64,000 bases of DNA from the NCBI GenBank assembly GCA_030568195.1, contig JAJLTO010000007.1, positions 620,001 through 684,000 of the forward strand. Direction: 5' to 3'. The first letter of the stretch is position 1. Every line of letters begins with the position of its first letter. The DNA comes from Dipodascopsis uninucleata var. uninucleata. Its lineage: Eukaryota > Ascomycota > Lipomycetes > Lipomycetales > Lipomycetaceae. The notes beneath the pieces are model-generated. The model saw only the letters and a list, made by a program, of their open reading frames with translations. It did no database searches and had not been told where the DNA came from. Of this stretch, positions 11,789 to 22,539 are shown one piece after another. The translations under genes and the position numbers were made by a program.

Positions 11789-13775
11789 TTATTTTTTCAA
11801 AACTATGAAAATAGCAAAACAGTCTGTTAGCCTTGTTCTCTATAGCATACTTAAAAAATAAATTGTAGACTTACTTGTAACTACATCCTCATCTTTCAGT
11901 ACATGTGCTAATCCTACATACTGAGGTTGATGTTTAACGCTCGAACCTAGAATACGCACAAAGAATCATATTAGATAAGCATAATTATGTCTTTACTCAT
12001 CTTCTCTTCAATAAATAAAATATTCTTACCATAAACAACGGCGGTCCGAAACTCGTCTACCAGACTCTTATGAATAGCTTTACACTATTACAAGGACAGA
12101 TTAATTAGCTCTCTATCGGGCGTTCATCGACATGATGCCAAAAAGATAATACTTACAAAATCTTCAACAGTACAACTTCCTTCTCGCAAGACGATAGGTT
12201 GTTCATAGTCTGGAACTTGTCCTTTTGGCTTTGTGTATACTCGGACGAGATTTAACTTCTCCCACATCATTTCTAACAATTCGTCGACATTCCATCCCTA
12301 TAAATACAAAATATTTAATAACATTTGATTGCCAACGATAACAAATGTTATCAATTGGAAATCAAGTATTGTTATTAAATGGTTGTTAGATCATATCACT
12401 CCACAATGCAAGAACTGAGAAAGACAAAGCTTACATGCTCAGAAGATATTGGAACTGCGTTCGGAATTCGGTATAGAAGATCAAGCTCTAAGAGAGAAGA
12501 AACATGTTAGCCATTTATGTATAGAAATTATGCAAATTTTGCTGCGAAATAGAACATTTGTTTCTCACCTTCAATTGAAATAGAATCAATTTTATTGAGG
12601 GCATAAATGACGGGAATATAGCGTCTGTTTTGTGCCTCTAGAACATCAATAAGATCATCTACAGTAGCATCGCAGCGAATTGCAATATCAGCGGAAGATA
12701 TTCTGTACTCTGACATAACTGCCTTGACCTCTGCATGATCAATATGCGTTAGAGGCACGGTGTTTGTAATGTTCAGTCCACCCTTATCCTTCTTCTTGAT
12801 AACAATATTTGGTGGCTCCTTATTGATTCGAATTCCAAATCCTTCCAATTCTCCCTCGATGACCTTCTTGTCCGTCAAAGGTTTGTTAACATCTAAAACG
12901 ATAAAGATAAGATTACAAGTTCTCGCGACAGCGATAACTTGTCTACCTCGACCTTTACCATCCTTAGCACCTTCGATAATACCGGGAAGATCAAGAATCT
13001 ATTATATTATGTTAACATTGGAGGAACTAGATAGTCACGAATATTAGAGATAAAACATACTTGAATCTTTGCTCCACGATACATAACCACACCAGGAACA
13101 GTAGTCAAGGTTGTGAACTCGTATGCTACAGATGTATTCGTTTAGTCAGCATGAGCGCTTCTCAAAGGTTCTACCTCCAGAAACTGGGGAAGGGCTAGTA
13201 TACGCACCTGCAGCCTCACTATGCGTTCCAGTAAGTCTACTCATCAATGTACTAAATCAAAGTCAGTGAAAACATGGTCTTACTGTACTACTTTGTATGA
13301 TTGACGTACCTTTTACCAACACTAGGAAACCCAATAAATCCCACAGAAGCAACACCAGTTCTAGCAACATCGAATCCCGCTATGCATACGTGAAAAGAGG
13401 TTATTAGTCAACTTTGTAGACTTCAAAACAAGATGATACTTACCTCCACCACCACCGCCGCTAGACTGTGGCGTTAGAAGATCTCGCTTCAGCTTTGCGA
13501 GCTTCGCCTTGAGCTGACCCAGATGAAAGCTAGTAGCTTTGTTCTTCTGGGTCCTCGACATCTCCATCTCAATCTATTAAACCGCTGAGTCAGACATACT
13601 AGATTCCCAGCTTCCGATGTAGCACCATTGTTATGGCATACCTCTTTGATCTATGATGAGATTCAAGTTAGCGTTCAGTGTTTCCTTATGGTACCAAAGT
13701 AGAAACACGCGACTATTATTCTTCATTCAGATGCAGTCCAATATCAATACATACCTTCTCCACAATTGTTGACAT
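11789..13775 (-). CDS. RBG1: Ribosome-interacting GTPase Rbg1 (DRG1 family), 12 exons
   Basis: Proposed exons, in transcript order: 13755-13775, 13642-13650, 13444-13573, 13310-13379, 13208-13251, 13061-13125, 12569-12998, 12435-12487, 12157-12297, 12030-12084, 11875-11946, 11789-11802. They join in frame to 367 residues, exactly the length of human DRG1. The N-terminus [20 protein letters not shown] and its helical region match the family. The P-loop is GFPSVGKS (residues 70-77), followed by a TTLTTVPG switch and a DLPG G3 motif. NKID is the G4 motif, and a TGS-type C-terminus ends in DEDVVTILKK. DRG GTPases bind translating ribosomes with a Dfrp1/Tma46 partner and relieve stalls in the cytosol. 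Odd points are the 9-nt second exon (three codons, IKE) and the 14-nt last coding exon. All introns have GT and AG ends. Confidence 0.93.
12314..12379. repeat. Nested inverted repeat inside an RBG1 intron
   Basis: Arms at 12314-12335 and 12355-12379 are inverted copies with a 3-base gap and one mismatch. A second perfect 10-bp stem (12318-12327 with 12342-12351) competes with them. The whole lies in the 137-nt intron between exons 8 and 9 of RBG1. Either fold could form in the pre-mRNA. A decayed insertion with inverted ends is another possibility. Confidence 0.7.
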
Positions 13776-14219
13776 CTTGGATAACTATTTCTGATTTATT
13801 GCCTCGTTAAAGTTAACTTTCTTATATTGTAATACTTCCGTTCATTCAGATCGATTTATTGTTTTCAATACTCTTTCAGCTGTAAGCGTGTGAAATAAAT
13901 CTTTCTTGGTTGATATTAGTGGGAAAGGGTTAGTAAACTCAACCCCTAGGCAGACTTCATATATATAAGGGTTTGGTGTTAATTTGAGATACTATTCGGC
14001 TATGTGACGCCTACTTAGCTCATAACTGATAACGCGTAGTTAACGCTATGAATCTCTTATAGCACTTCAATGATAGTTTCTGAGAAGCAGAATAGAGGGC
14101 AAGACAGCTTATTTTTAGTTATTGTAAGGTCGTTGACGTACTATGCCATCCTGGATATAATTATAGACTAGACCTTTGGCGTTTTTAATTAAGCAAGGAA
14201 CACCAGAAAAGAGTTGTGA
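13776..14219. promoter_or_regulatory. Shared divergent promoter, RBG1 and cysteine dioxygenase
   Basis: The 444 bases between the two start codons must hold both 5' UTRs and promoters, because the genes are transcribed away from each other. It is AT-rich, with a TATATATAA-like stretch near 13960. I could not assign specific factor sites. Confidence 0.6.
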
Positions 14220-15253
14220 ATGATAAAATTTTGCTTCTCCTTGAAACCACGATTCCGCCAAGCGTGTCTAACGACAGGTGTCAGATACAATCATACTAAG
14301 CTTGCTGTACTAGAGTCCAGAATGTCATCAAATCCAGAAGTTATAAAGCCGATAGAGATCTCTAAGTTACAGCTTTCAGAACTTGTGCCGGTCATCAGAA
14401 GTGGAGATGCTTTTAGCAACAGCGAAAATGATCAAGAAAGCGAAGTACTGCAATTGAGCAATCAGTTCGACGATCTCGTCGAGAATATTAGAGCGCAACT
14501 GGGATCTACTTCCGGTATTAATTCAGATGATGTGGATGTAGAGAAGTTGATGAAAACGATGAGTTGTTACATTTCGAACAGTAAAGATTGGGAAAAGTAT
14601 GCATTAGCAGATCCTTCTCGGAACTATACAAGAAACGGTGTCGACGATTTCAACGATAAGGCTAATTTACTAGTCCTTGTTTGGAACCCGGGTCGGGGCT
14701 CTTTGATCCATGATCATGCTGATGCGCAGTATGTATTGAAGTGTATTCTGCTTTGCTACGGCATAATGTAAGGCTTGCTATACTGACGAATAATTTGTTA
14801 AACTAGTTGTATTATGAAAGTGCTGAAGGGCTCTCTGGTGGAGACCATTTACCGTTGGCCGCAATTGAAAGAATCTCAATCAATGCAAATTGAGCGAAGA
14901 ACTGTTTTCAATGAAAATGATGTAGGTAGACGTAAAGTTTCTACACCAGATTTGTGATGGATGAGTTCTAAATAGATCTATAGGTTACCTACATTCACGA
15001 TAGAATCGGTCTTCATAAAATTCTGAATGAAGGATCTATACCTGCTGTATCGCTTCACCTTTATACACCACCGTGGGCGGCTAAATGTGAGTTTCTCAGA
15101 ACTTATCTTATGATATAGATATAAACTGACTGTTGAAATGTAGATGGCTGTTATTCGTTTGATGAGAAGACTGGTAAACAGATAAAAGTGCAGCTATCGA
15201 ACACCTATAGTAATAAGGGTATACTGAATAAAAAACCTGCGGATGCGGTTTAA
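14220..15253 (+). CDS. CDO1: Cysteine dioxygenase with a likely mitochondrial presequence
   Basis: Four exons, 14220-14728, 14807-14921, 14984-15086 and 15144-15253, join in phase to 278 residues. The cupin core is clear: HDHADAHC at residues 164-171 gives iron ligands His164 and His166 and the crosslinking Cys171; IGLH gives the third ligand His219; SLHLYTPP carries Tyr235, partner of the Cys-Tyr cofactor. The enzyme oxidises L-cysteine with O2 to cysteine sulfinate, the first step of cysteine catabolism. The protein is longer than the usual 200 or so residues because of its N-terminus. Residues 1-34 are basic, hydroxylated and free of acids until Glu32, like a mitochondrial targeting signal, followed by Met35, which could start a shorter cytosolic form. 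It shares its promoter with RBG1 and converges on the GH3 gene. Confidence 0.93.
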
Positions 15254-15696
15254 GAATATTGTAAAGTTCGTCATTTCACTATTTTTCTTTGGCCTGTGAT
15301 AAGTAGTATTTTCTTCTGCTTCCTATACGCCATCTATTTATACGTCTGGCCTGCTATTGAATCTCCTATTATTAGTCATGAATATTAATGGATGTATCAG
15401 TTCAACTAGAGGAAGTTTATATATCATTTATTTTTCATTTCAGTCTAATTATTTGTAAGGCATTAGCATTAGATCAATGCGTTTTTTGGAGTTTGTATCT
15501 ATGGGATAATTGGTGTGGTTTCAACATATATCTGGTATGAATAGAATATACTATAGTAATATAATAGAGAAAGTTAAGTAATAAAATGTATATTGATTCA
15601 TTGATAACTAATCTAAAATTTTAGGCATATAAAATATTGCATATGTAGTTCTTGAACAATAAAGAAATATTATTAATCATTTCATCTACTTAACAT
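15254..15696. other. Convergent 3' intergenic region
   Basis: About 440 bases of AT-rich sequence lie between the stops of the CDO and GH3 genes. Poly(A)-like AATAAA and TATATA elements occur on both strands near 15580-15670. No coding signal. Confidence 0.5.
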
Positions 15697-18389
15697 TTAG
15701 TCAAAAGAGACTTTTCCGATATTCTTTAGATTTCTACTGCTGTTTCCGACCCAGATATAAAATATTCCTCTTGGTAGGATCCAATTTTTCTCGGAAATAG
15801 ACCAGTAACTCAAGTCACGTCTAAGGAGGTCAAAGTTAACGACGCCTTTCTCTCCAGGAGTAAGCATGATCTTTTCAAATCCACGGAGTGACCTTACGGG
15901 AAAGTCAACTCCATCAACCTTTGGATATGAGATGTAGAGCTGAGCGACTTCAGCAGCGGCAACGTCACCAGTATTTTTAAGAGTAGTAGTGACTTGAACA
16001 AGAACATCCCAAAGAGCTGGATTGCCTCCTTCACCACCACCAGCTGCACTTGGCGCTGTCTTCTGAACAGCAGAGTAACCTTCTGGGTAGTCATAAGCAG
16101 AAGTATCATATTTGATTTTATCGGCCTCTTCATTGGTTATATAAGGATATATATATCTGTTATATCTTGGAATATCGTCAGGATAAACAGCGCTGGAAGG
16201 TGAAGGGATTGATGAATTCAGTGTTGGCAGGTCTCCATACTTTTCAGGCATTGGTGCAGTTTCGCCAGTAGGGACACCACTCACAGGTGATATTTTATAA
16301 TCCAAGAATTCAAAAGAAGAATACGTTAATCCAAAACCAAATTCAAAACGAGGCTCAATATCATACTTGTCAAAATGTCTATAGTCAATATAAATACCTT
16401 CAGTAAAGTTGATCTGAGGTGAAAGTGGAATTGGCTCGTACATGACGGTAGCAGCATAGTCGCTTTTGGACTTGGCAATGGTAAATGGTAACTTTCCTGA
16501 TGGAGAAACAGCACCATAAAGTACTTCTGCTATAGCAAGTCCGACGTCCTGACCAGGAACAATAGAATACAAAACAGCGGTGACGTTCTCATGATCTATC
16601 CATTTCTCCATATCAATTCCACCAACGGATTCAATAACGACTATTGTGTTATTGTTAAGGCTAGCAACCTTCTTTACAAGCTTGTCACCTTCATGCCAAG
16701 CTGAGAGATTGTTTCGATCTCCTAGATTGTTAGACACATTCAAATATCCTTCACCGGAATCGGAGGAAATGAAGACGATAGCTGCATCATTATATGGAGC
16801 AAAAAGGCTGATGTCTTCATAAAAGTAATCATTCAAAATATAGTCAACGCTGGTATAGTAGTTCTTCGCCATACTGTTCAGTACCTCCAATGGAGTGATG
16901 ATATAAGGGAAGTTGGCAGATCCAGACCCCCAACCAATTCCTAGAGTACCATCATTTCCAGATCTATCCACATTGCCATTTGGACCTTGAGGGGCGGGAC
17001 CTGCTGCAGAGCCAAACAAACCAATACGCTTAAATTTCTTGGATATTGGAAGAGCGTTGTTGGTATTTTTGACAAGTACAATACTCTCCGAGGCAATCTG
17101 ATGAGTTACATATCGACTAAGAGAAGTCTGAACATTGACATGCTTATTGACTATACCTTTTGGACCCTGGTTGGAGCCAGCGTAGATGAGATATTCATTT
17201 TCAAAAGTCCATGAAGAGAAGCTTGGTAGTTCATACGAGTCCAGAGAATTGCCGACCTTGAAATAAGCAGCCAGAATTCGAGTACACATGTCATCTAAAC
17301 GCCACATAGGAACCGTTCCGTTCAGAACAGCAATCGTAAGATTTGGTCCAAGAAGTGAGATACCATCAGCCCAAGACATCCCATCGCCAGGCATGGTCAT
17401 ATCCATCCCCGCAAGGATGGATGGAACTCCAGATCTAGCTCCCAGCCAGTCTGACTGAACGAAGCCTTGGAATCCTAGTTCATCCTTCAGGACACCATTG
17501 AGTAAATAACTGTTTTGACAAGACTGGGAGTTGTTCACACGATTGTACGAGCACATGACGGAGGCCACACCAGCACGAACAGCGTCCGCGAAGGGCCAAA
17601 CATAAATTTCGCGAAGAGCACGTTCGTCCACGTTGCTAGAGTATGGCTCCTCGAGATCTTTGAATCCAAAGCCTTTCCATTCCTGATACTGTCTGAAATG
17701 TTCCTGTTCATTGAGAAGATAGTGCTTGGCAGTCGCAATCACGCCTGTTCCTTGGATACCAAGAACAGAGTGATAACTAGCTACACCTTGTAAATATGGG
17801 TCAGATCCAAAAGCTTCCCAGTTCCGGCCACCTTCCGGTGCACGACCGATAGGACCCATGCAAGGACCCAAAAGCACATTGATACCCTTGTCCTTGAATT
17901 CTTGGGCCATAGCCTTTCCTCTAAGGAAGACGAGATCCTTATTAAAGGTAGCTGCTGTTGCGAGACCAGCAGGAAATACAGAATTCAAATCTGTATCACG
18001 GATACCTAGAGGAGAGTCTTGGAGACAAAAAGAGGGAATATTCAATCTTGGGACAGGACCGGTGTTACCGACGCATGGGCCCATCTCCCAGCCGGTACCG
18101 GTGGTGATGTTGACCTTCTCAGGAAGCGTCATCTGTGAAACAAGGTCTCGTGCGATATTATATGCCTGTTCCCACGCGGGTGAGCTGATGCGTCCCCCGA
18201 GAGCTAGACGTGCTCTGTCTGTTAGTGAGGACAGATACTTATATCAGAGAAAGACTATTAAGCGACGTGATACATACGGGCAGGATAAATAGGCTTCGAA
18301 AAAGAATAGTCATCATCGGCGGTGACGTGTACCCCGAAAAGGCTGATAATCGCAAGCAATGCGACGACTTTAGTGAGTGAAAGAAGCAT
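15697..18389 (-). CDS. Secreted beta-glucosidase, glycoside hydrolase family 3
   Basis: Two exons, 18278-18389 and 15697-18218, separated by a 59-nt intron, give 877 residues. A signal peptide covers residues 1-24 (VHVTA before DDD). The GH3 N-terminal TIM-barrel domain includes a KH motif at 202-203 and the nucleophile Asp294 in FVQSDW. The second domain has SDSGEGY with Glu527 as predicted acid/base. A C-terminal Fn3-like domain follows a Pro/Ser/Tyr-rich linker of about 90 residues. Domain order and length match fungal BGL1-type enzymes, which release glucose from cellobiose and other beta-glucosides outside the cell. The many NxT/S sites fit a secreted glycoprotein. The short first exon carries only the signal peptide and a few residues. 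Exact substrate cannot be told. Confidence 0.94.
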
Positions 18390-21300
18390 TTGTATCCAAC
18401 TATCAGAAAAATGCAGTCTAGAAGACTCTCGCATCTCTGTGAGAAAGTTACTCGGGTGGAGCGAGAACAGAGGACGAAGAAATACTAGAAATTGATTTAT
18501 ATTTCGTAGCTGTATGGGGAATGATTCGGTGGAGATCGGGTATTGTAGCAACAGAAGAATATCAGGAAGCCTTATATATGGCCTGTGATCTTTGAAATAA
18601 TAGAATTTTGACGAATTTTGAAGTTGCTATGCATCTACCGCTCCGAATCTATATTGCTGGCAATCGGCGCGAATAATCTAATCTACTATAAAATCATAAA
18701 AAGTAACGGTCTATAATTCAATAGGAGAGAACTTTTAGAGATAACCTGTAGCTGTAGAATAATATCTATCCGAAAGTGCCTCGGAAATATATATTGCACT
18801 CCGAGAGCGCTTGTGATGGAAATATGTAAACTAAAATTAGATACCTATGACGGCTGGCTTATGAAATCCGGAGTTATTTTCTATTGTAACTACTAATGAA
18901 TAAGCGACGATCCTCATTCAGCAAAAACCAGTTGCTCATATGCGCCACAGGCACTGTATCAAATGTAGTTCTCCAGTATACTCTTACTAATTGTTCGACT
19001 GTCATTGCAGAGTCCTTCATAGGTCTAAGTAGTCTAATCAGAAGGGATAAGCATACATGAGATAGAGTCAGCACCCCCAGAATATGTAATTAGAGTTTGG
19101 TTAATTACTTTATTAGACCTTAACTTTGCTTAATCTAGATTCAGGAACGAACTAAGTTTGTAGCTAGTGTATGACCCGCCATAAGAAAGAGAGATCAATG
19201 CAGTCGTTCACTCCAGCTATGAGCGATGCGAAATTGTCTGCATTGTGAAAGTCATATCTAGAATATCTTGAGTTACTCTCTTAGCTGCGCTTGCATTATT
19301 GATCGAGCCTTTCTGCACATGTGATGAAGGTATTAGTAAGCAGGATAAATGCAAGAAGCGCTACAATGGTGACTGAGATATCATGAGCCATAGCTATGCG
19401 ACGGCCCAAAGTCATAGAAAACCTCAAAGGATATCCATATCCGCTAGTTCTAGTTAAGCATATCACTACCTTAACTCGCTCGTATGCTTACAAGGTTAGC
19501 AGAATACTTACTGAGAGGCAGGTAGTGAATACCAGGGCATGTGCTATATAGCATGATTACTGGCAGCGCGTAGAACGGTTGAAACAACGAATATGGTGGA
19601 GTAGGATGACTGCTGAAGTCTTTTTATTCAGAAAAAAGGAACCATTATCATATGAAATCTCAAAGCTAATGCTGGAATCCTTTTTCCCGCCAGGAAGGTA
19701 TAAATAGTAATACTGGATTGATGATTCTGCTTGTGATAGCCCAACATGAAGAATAGTACCAAAAGTGACAATCTAATGCGGCTGGTCGGTGAGCTTTACA
19801 TGATTCTGTCATCTTAAGGAATAGCAAAGTTGCTCGACGCTGATATTCTATAAGAAACAGGGAAATCAAGGTGGAAGAATATAGTAAATGATATAGCGTT
19901 GGTGGAGTGACATACAATTTCCCGGCATCATTATCGGTAGTCCCTGGAATTCTACCGCAATTTACAAACCCATTATTATATTCATACGGCGGCTGTCGAA
20001 AGTAGCAATTAGAAGAGTCTATCTCTTAAACTTTGTGGAGAATGATAGGCCAATATCGTCAGAATATCGACAAAGATGAAAGTTGTCGACGGCTGTGTTG
20101 CCATTTGTAAGATAAGACACCACTTATAGTTCTACCCAATAGGTCTGTCGAAGTTGGATGTCATGGAGAAAAATCGCTAGTCTAGAATAGCACGAACGCC
20201 CCTGCTGCTCACCAAGAATCAGAACTTCCACTGGCCTGTCATGAACACGCAAATCGTTCTTGAACGATTCTATTATTGGATACTAAGATTTCATGCCACA
20301 AACAGTCTTGTCAAGTAGCATCTGCCTTTGAGTGCAACGCGCCATGATAAAACCTGGGCTTACAGTGCTTTCACGGCAAGTCAAAACAGTCCAGAGAACT
20401 TATAGCGCAAAGTTATGTCAGACGGCGCAATGGCAAGTCTCTACAACGTGCAAGCTTTTCCGAGTACATTATCTATTCATTAGTCTCTTGTATTGTTCAG
20501 CATAGCCTTCACCTATCCATATAAAGTATATCCACTAGTTGGTTTATAGTTTGTCAGCCTCGTATTGCATCATATTAACCTATGGCTAATACTTCTATTT
20601 CCTTTTACCTTTTAACAAGCACTAAACCTGGTAGCTAAAGAAGATATTCATTGCCCGTAATTAAATACATAGACATCCTAGAGGCGACTGTAAAGATTAG
20701 TAGAAGAAATAGTGTGAGAAACACGTGGCTGTGTACCATGCCTTGAAGTTCTCCGATATCATATGGACGACTAACTTTGAATATATGCTATGAGAGTGCC
20801 ATCTGCTACTACATACGATTTGCAAAGGAATGCTGAGAATTTACTACGGATTATATTTCCGATCTGCTCAAATAGCTCCGAACAAAATGGATCTGCTCTA
20901 TATGGCTAAATTATAAGGATGGCGGACCAGTAAATTATTGTTGAGGAGACGATATATTTACGTCAGTAGCTTCAGTTTACCATTCGTGGTCTCATATTTA
21001 GCGTCAATAGTAGTATCATCACAGCCAGTAAGAACGACTTTTGCTGTATTCTTTAGTATGTTATATTCTCTTTATCTACTCTTTCTAATGAATACTTCTG
21101 TGTGATAGTAGAATTTTCATTTATACTGTTCTCATGTCAGCCACGGTATATTTTGTGAGGAGGCTGAGCTAATAAGTAATTATGTTTCTGATGAAAATCA
21201 GCCAAGGCTAAGCCTTTTTTATTATGGGTATGGCATTGCTAAGCCGGCTTCTATCTGCCAGAATCTCATTATATATATAGCCCATATTCATGCCAAGGGT

Positions 21301-21480
21301 CTCTTTGGTGGGAGCTATCTTAAAACCAATATATTCTTTGTTCTTAAGTAGCTGTAGCAATCAAGATTTCTCGGGTTAGCCAAGATACGTTGAAGTATAA
21401 CGAAATATACCAAAGTGTCATTGAGAGTTGACAGTCTGCATACGCTTCGCTTAGCAGATTAAGTAATAAAGTACAGTATA
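18390..21480. other. Intergenic stretch of 3.1 kb, no gene recognised
   Basis: The first few hundred bases are the upstream region of the beta-glucosidase, and the last few hundred that of the Gly/Ser-rich surface protein. Between them only short frames occur, none resembling a known protein. A length of 3 kb between two divergent genes for secreted proteins leaves room for distal control sites, but I could not assign any. Confidence 0.45.
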
Positions 21481-22353
21481 ATGCTTTTCAGCCGTATCTC
21501 ATTTCTGTTTATTACCAACCTCCTCATTTCCGGCTGCATCGCCGCTGTCATCTCAGGGACTCAGCTCGGCTCGCTCTTAGACGGACCACTGAGAACAAGA
21601 AATGCTTTAGATATCGTAGAGCCTTTAGACAGAGACATTTCTATTAAAAAGGGCGGTGGAGGAGGCGGAGGTGGCAAAGGAGGTGGAAGTAGTGGTGGAA
21701 GTAGTGGAGGCAAGGGAGGTGGCAGTAGTAGTGGAGGTAAAGGAAGTAGCAGTAGTAGCAGTAAAGGAGGAAGTGATAACGAGGGCAAGTTTTTTTGGTA
21801 GCTTATGCTTTATTGGTCGTCAGAGAATTTTTGTGAATCTAACTCTCTATATATAGCTACATCGCCCATGTCCAATAGCGGTGGTCGCTCTTCGAAGGGA
21901 TCGGGCGTTAGTCCATACGTAGGAGGAAGATACTATCCTGGAGGTGTCACAGTACCTTATAGTGCAGGAGTACGAAGTCCGTCTGGATTAGTACCAGGAT
22001 TTTTTGCTTCTGCTCTCATGTTTCATTACTGGCCTATGCCGTGGCCATACGGTGCATACTGGTATGCATATCCCCATCCTGTTGTCTATCAAAATGTAAC
22101 GAGAAATGCTTGCTGTATATGCGAGAATTACGCAGAATGTGGTTGCGATAACAATACTGACACCGATTACCTTAATAATCTCCCCGATAATATAACTCAT
22201 TTGACTATCATAAACGATACTCAGTATTTGCTCATTAATGGCACTCTTGACAATGGCACGACGGCTGCGGGCGTAGCTGTGTCACTGAAGCCACCACAGT
22301 TCATGATATTTTGGGTTCTTTTTACCACGATTGTATTTTATATACTTGCATAG
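21481..22353 (+). CDS. Gly/Ser-rich secreted surface protein of a filamentous-fungal family (DUF7732-like)
   Basis: Exon 1 starts at 21481 and encodes a signal peptide (about residues 1-22), a 30-residue propeptide-like segment and a Gly/Ser/Lys low-complexity run. Exon 2 ends at 22353 and carries GGRYYPGGVTVPYSAG, an aromatic stretch (WPMPWPYGAYWYAYPHP), a cysteine cluster CCICENYAECGCD, several N-glycosylation sites (NDT, NGT, NGT) and a hydrophobic C-terminus. This order matches uncharacterised surface proteins of filamentous ascomycetes. The donor is unclear: 21789-21878 gives 260 residues in frame, but GTTTTT is a weak donor, and a GTAGCT at 21798 also works. The C-terminal hydrophobic tail could be a GPI signal or membrane anchor. 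Function unknown. Confidence 0.75.
21652..21780 (+). repeat. Gly/Ser-coding low-complexity tract
   Basis: A GGA/GGC/AGT-rich stretch encodes runs of Gly and Ser with spaced Lys. It is a likely site of length variation between strains and gives a misleading long proline-rich frame on the other strand. Confidence 0.8.
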
Positions 22354-22539
22354 GACTTTTTGTAATAGTGATGTAATATTAATTTGAATTGGTAATGGTT
22401 TTAAATGTTTGTCTTCATAAATTCTATTTTACCATACTACGGTCCTGTAAATATCGAACATAGATTTGAAATAATTTAGCTATGATACAATTTATTTCTG
22501 TAAAAATGCCCGTTTTAATGTGGACTGTACTTGCTAAGG

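Noticed and set aside
21561-21788. Proline/leucine-rich frame antisense to the Gly/Ser-rich surface protein
   Set aside because: It is the mirror of the Gly/Ser-coding repeat on the plus strand; composition fully explains it.
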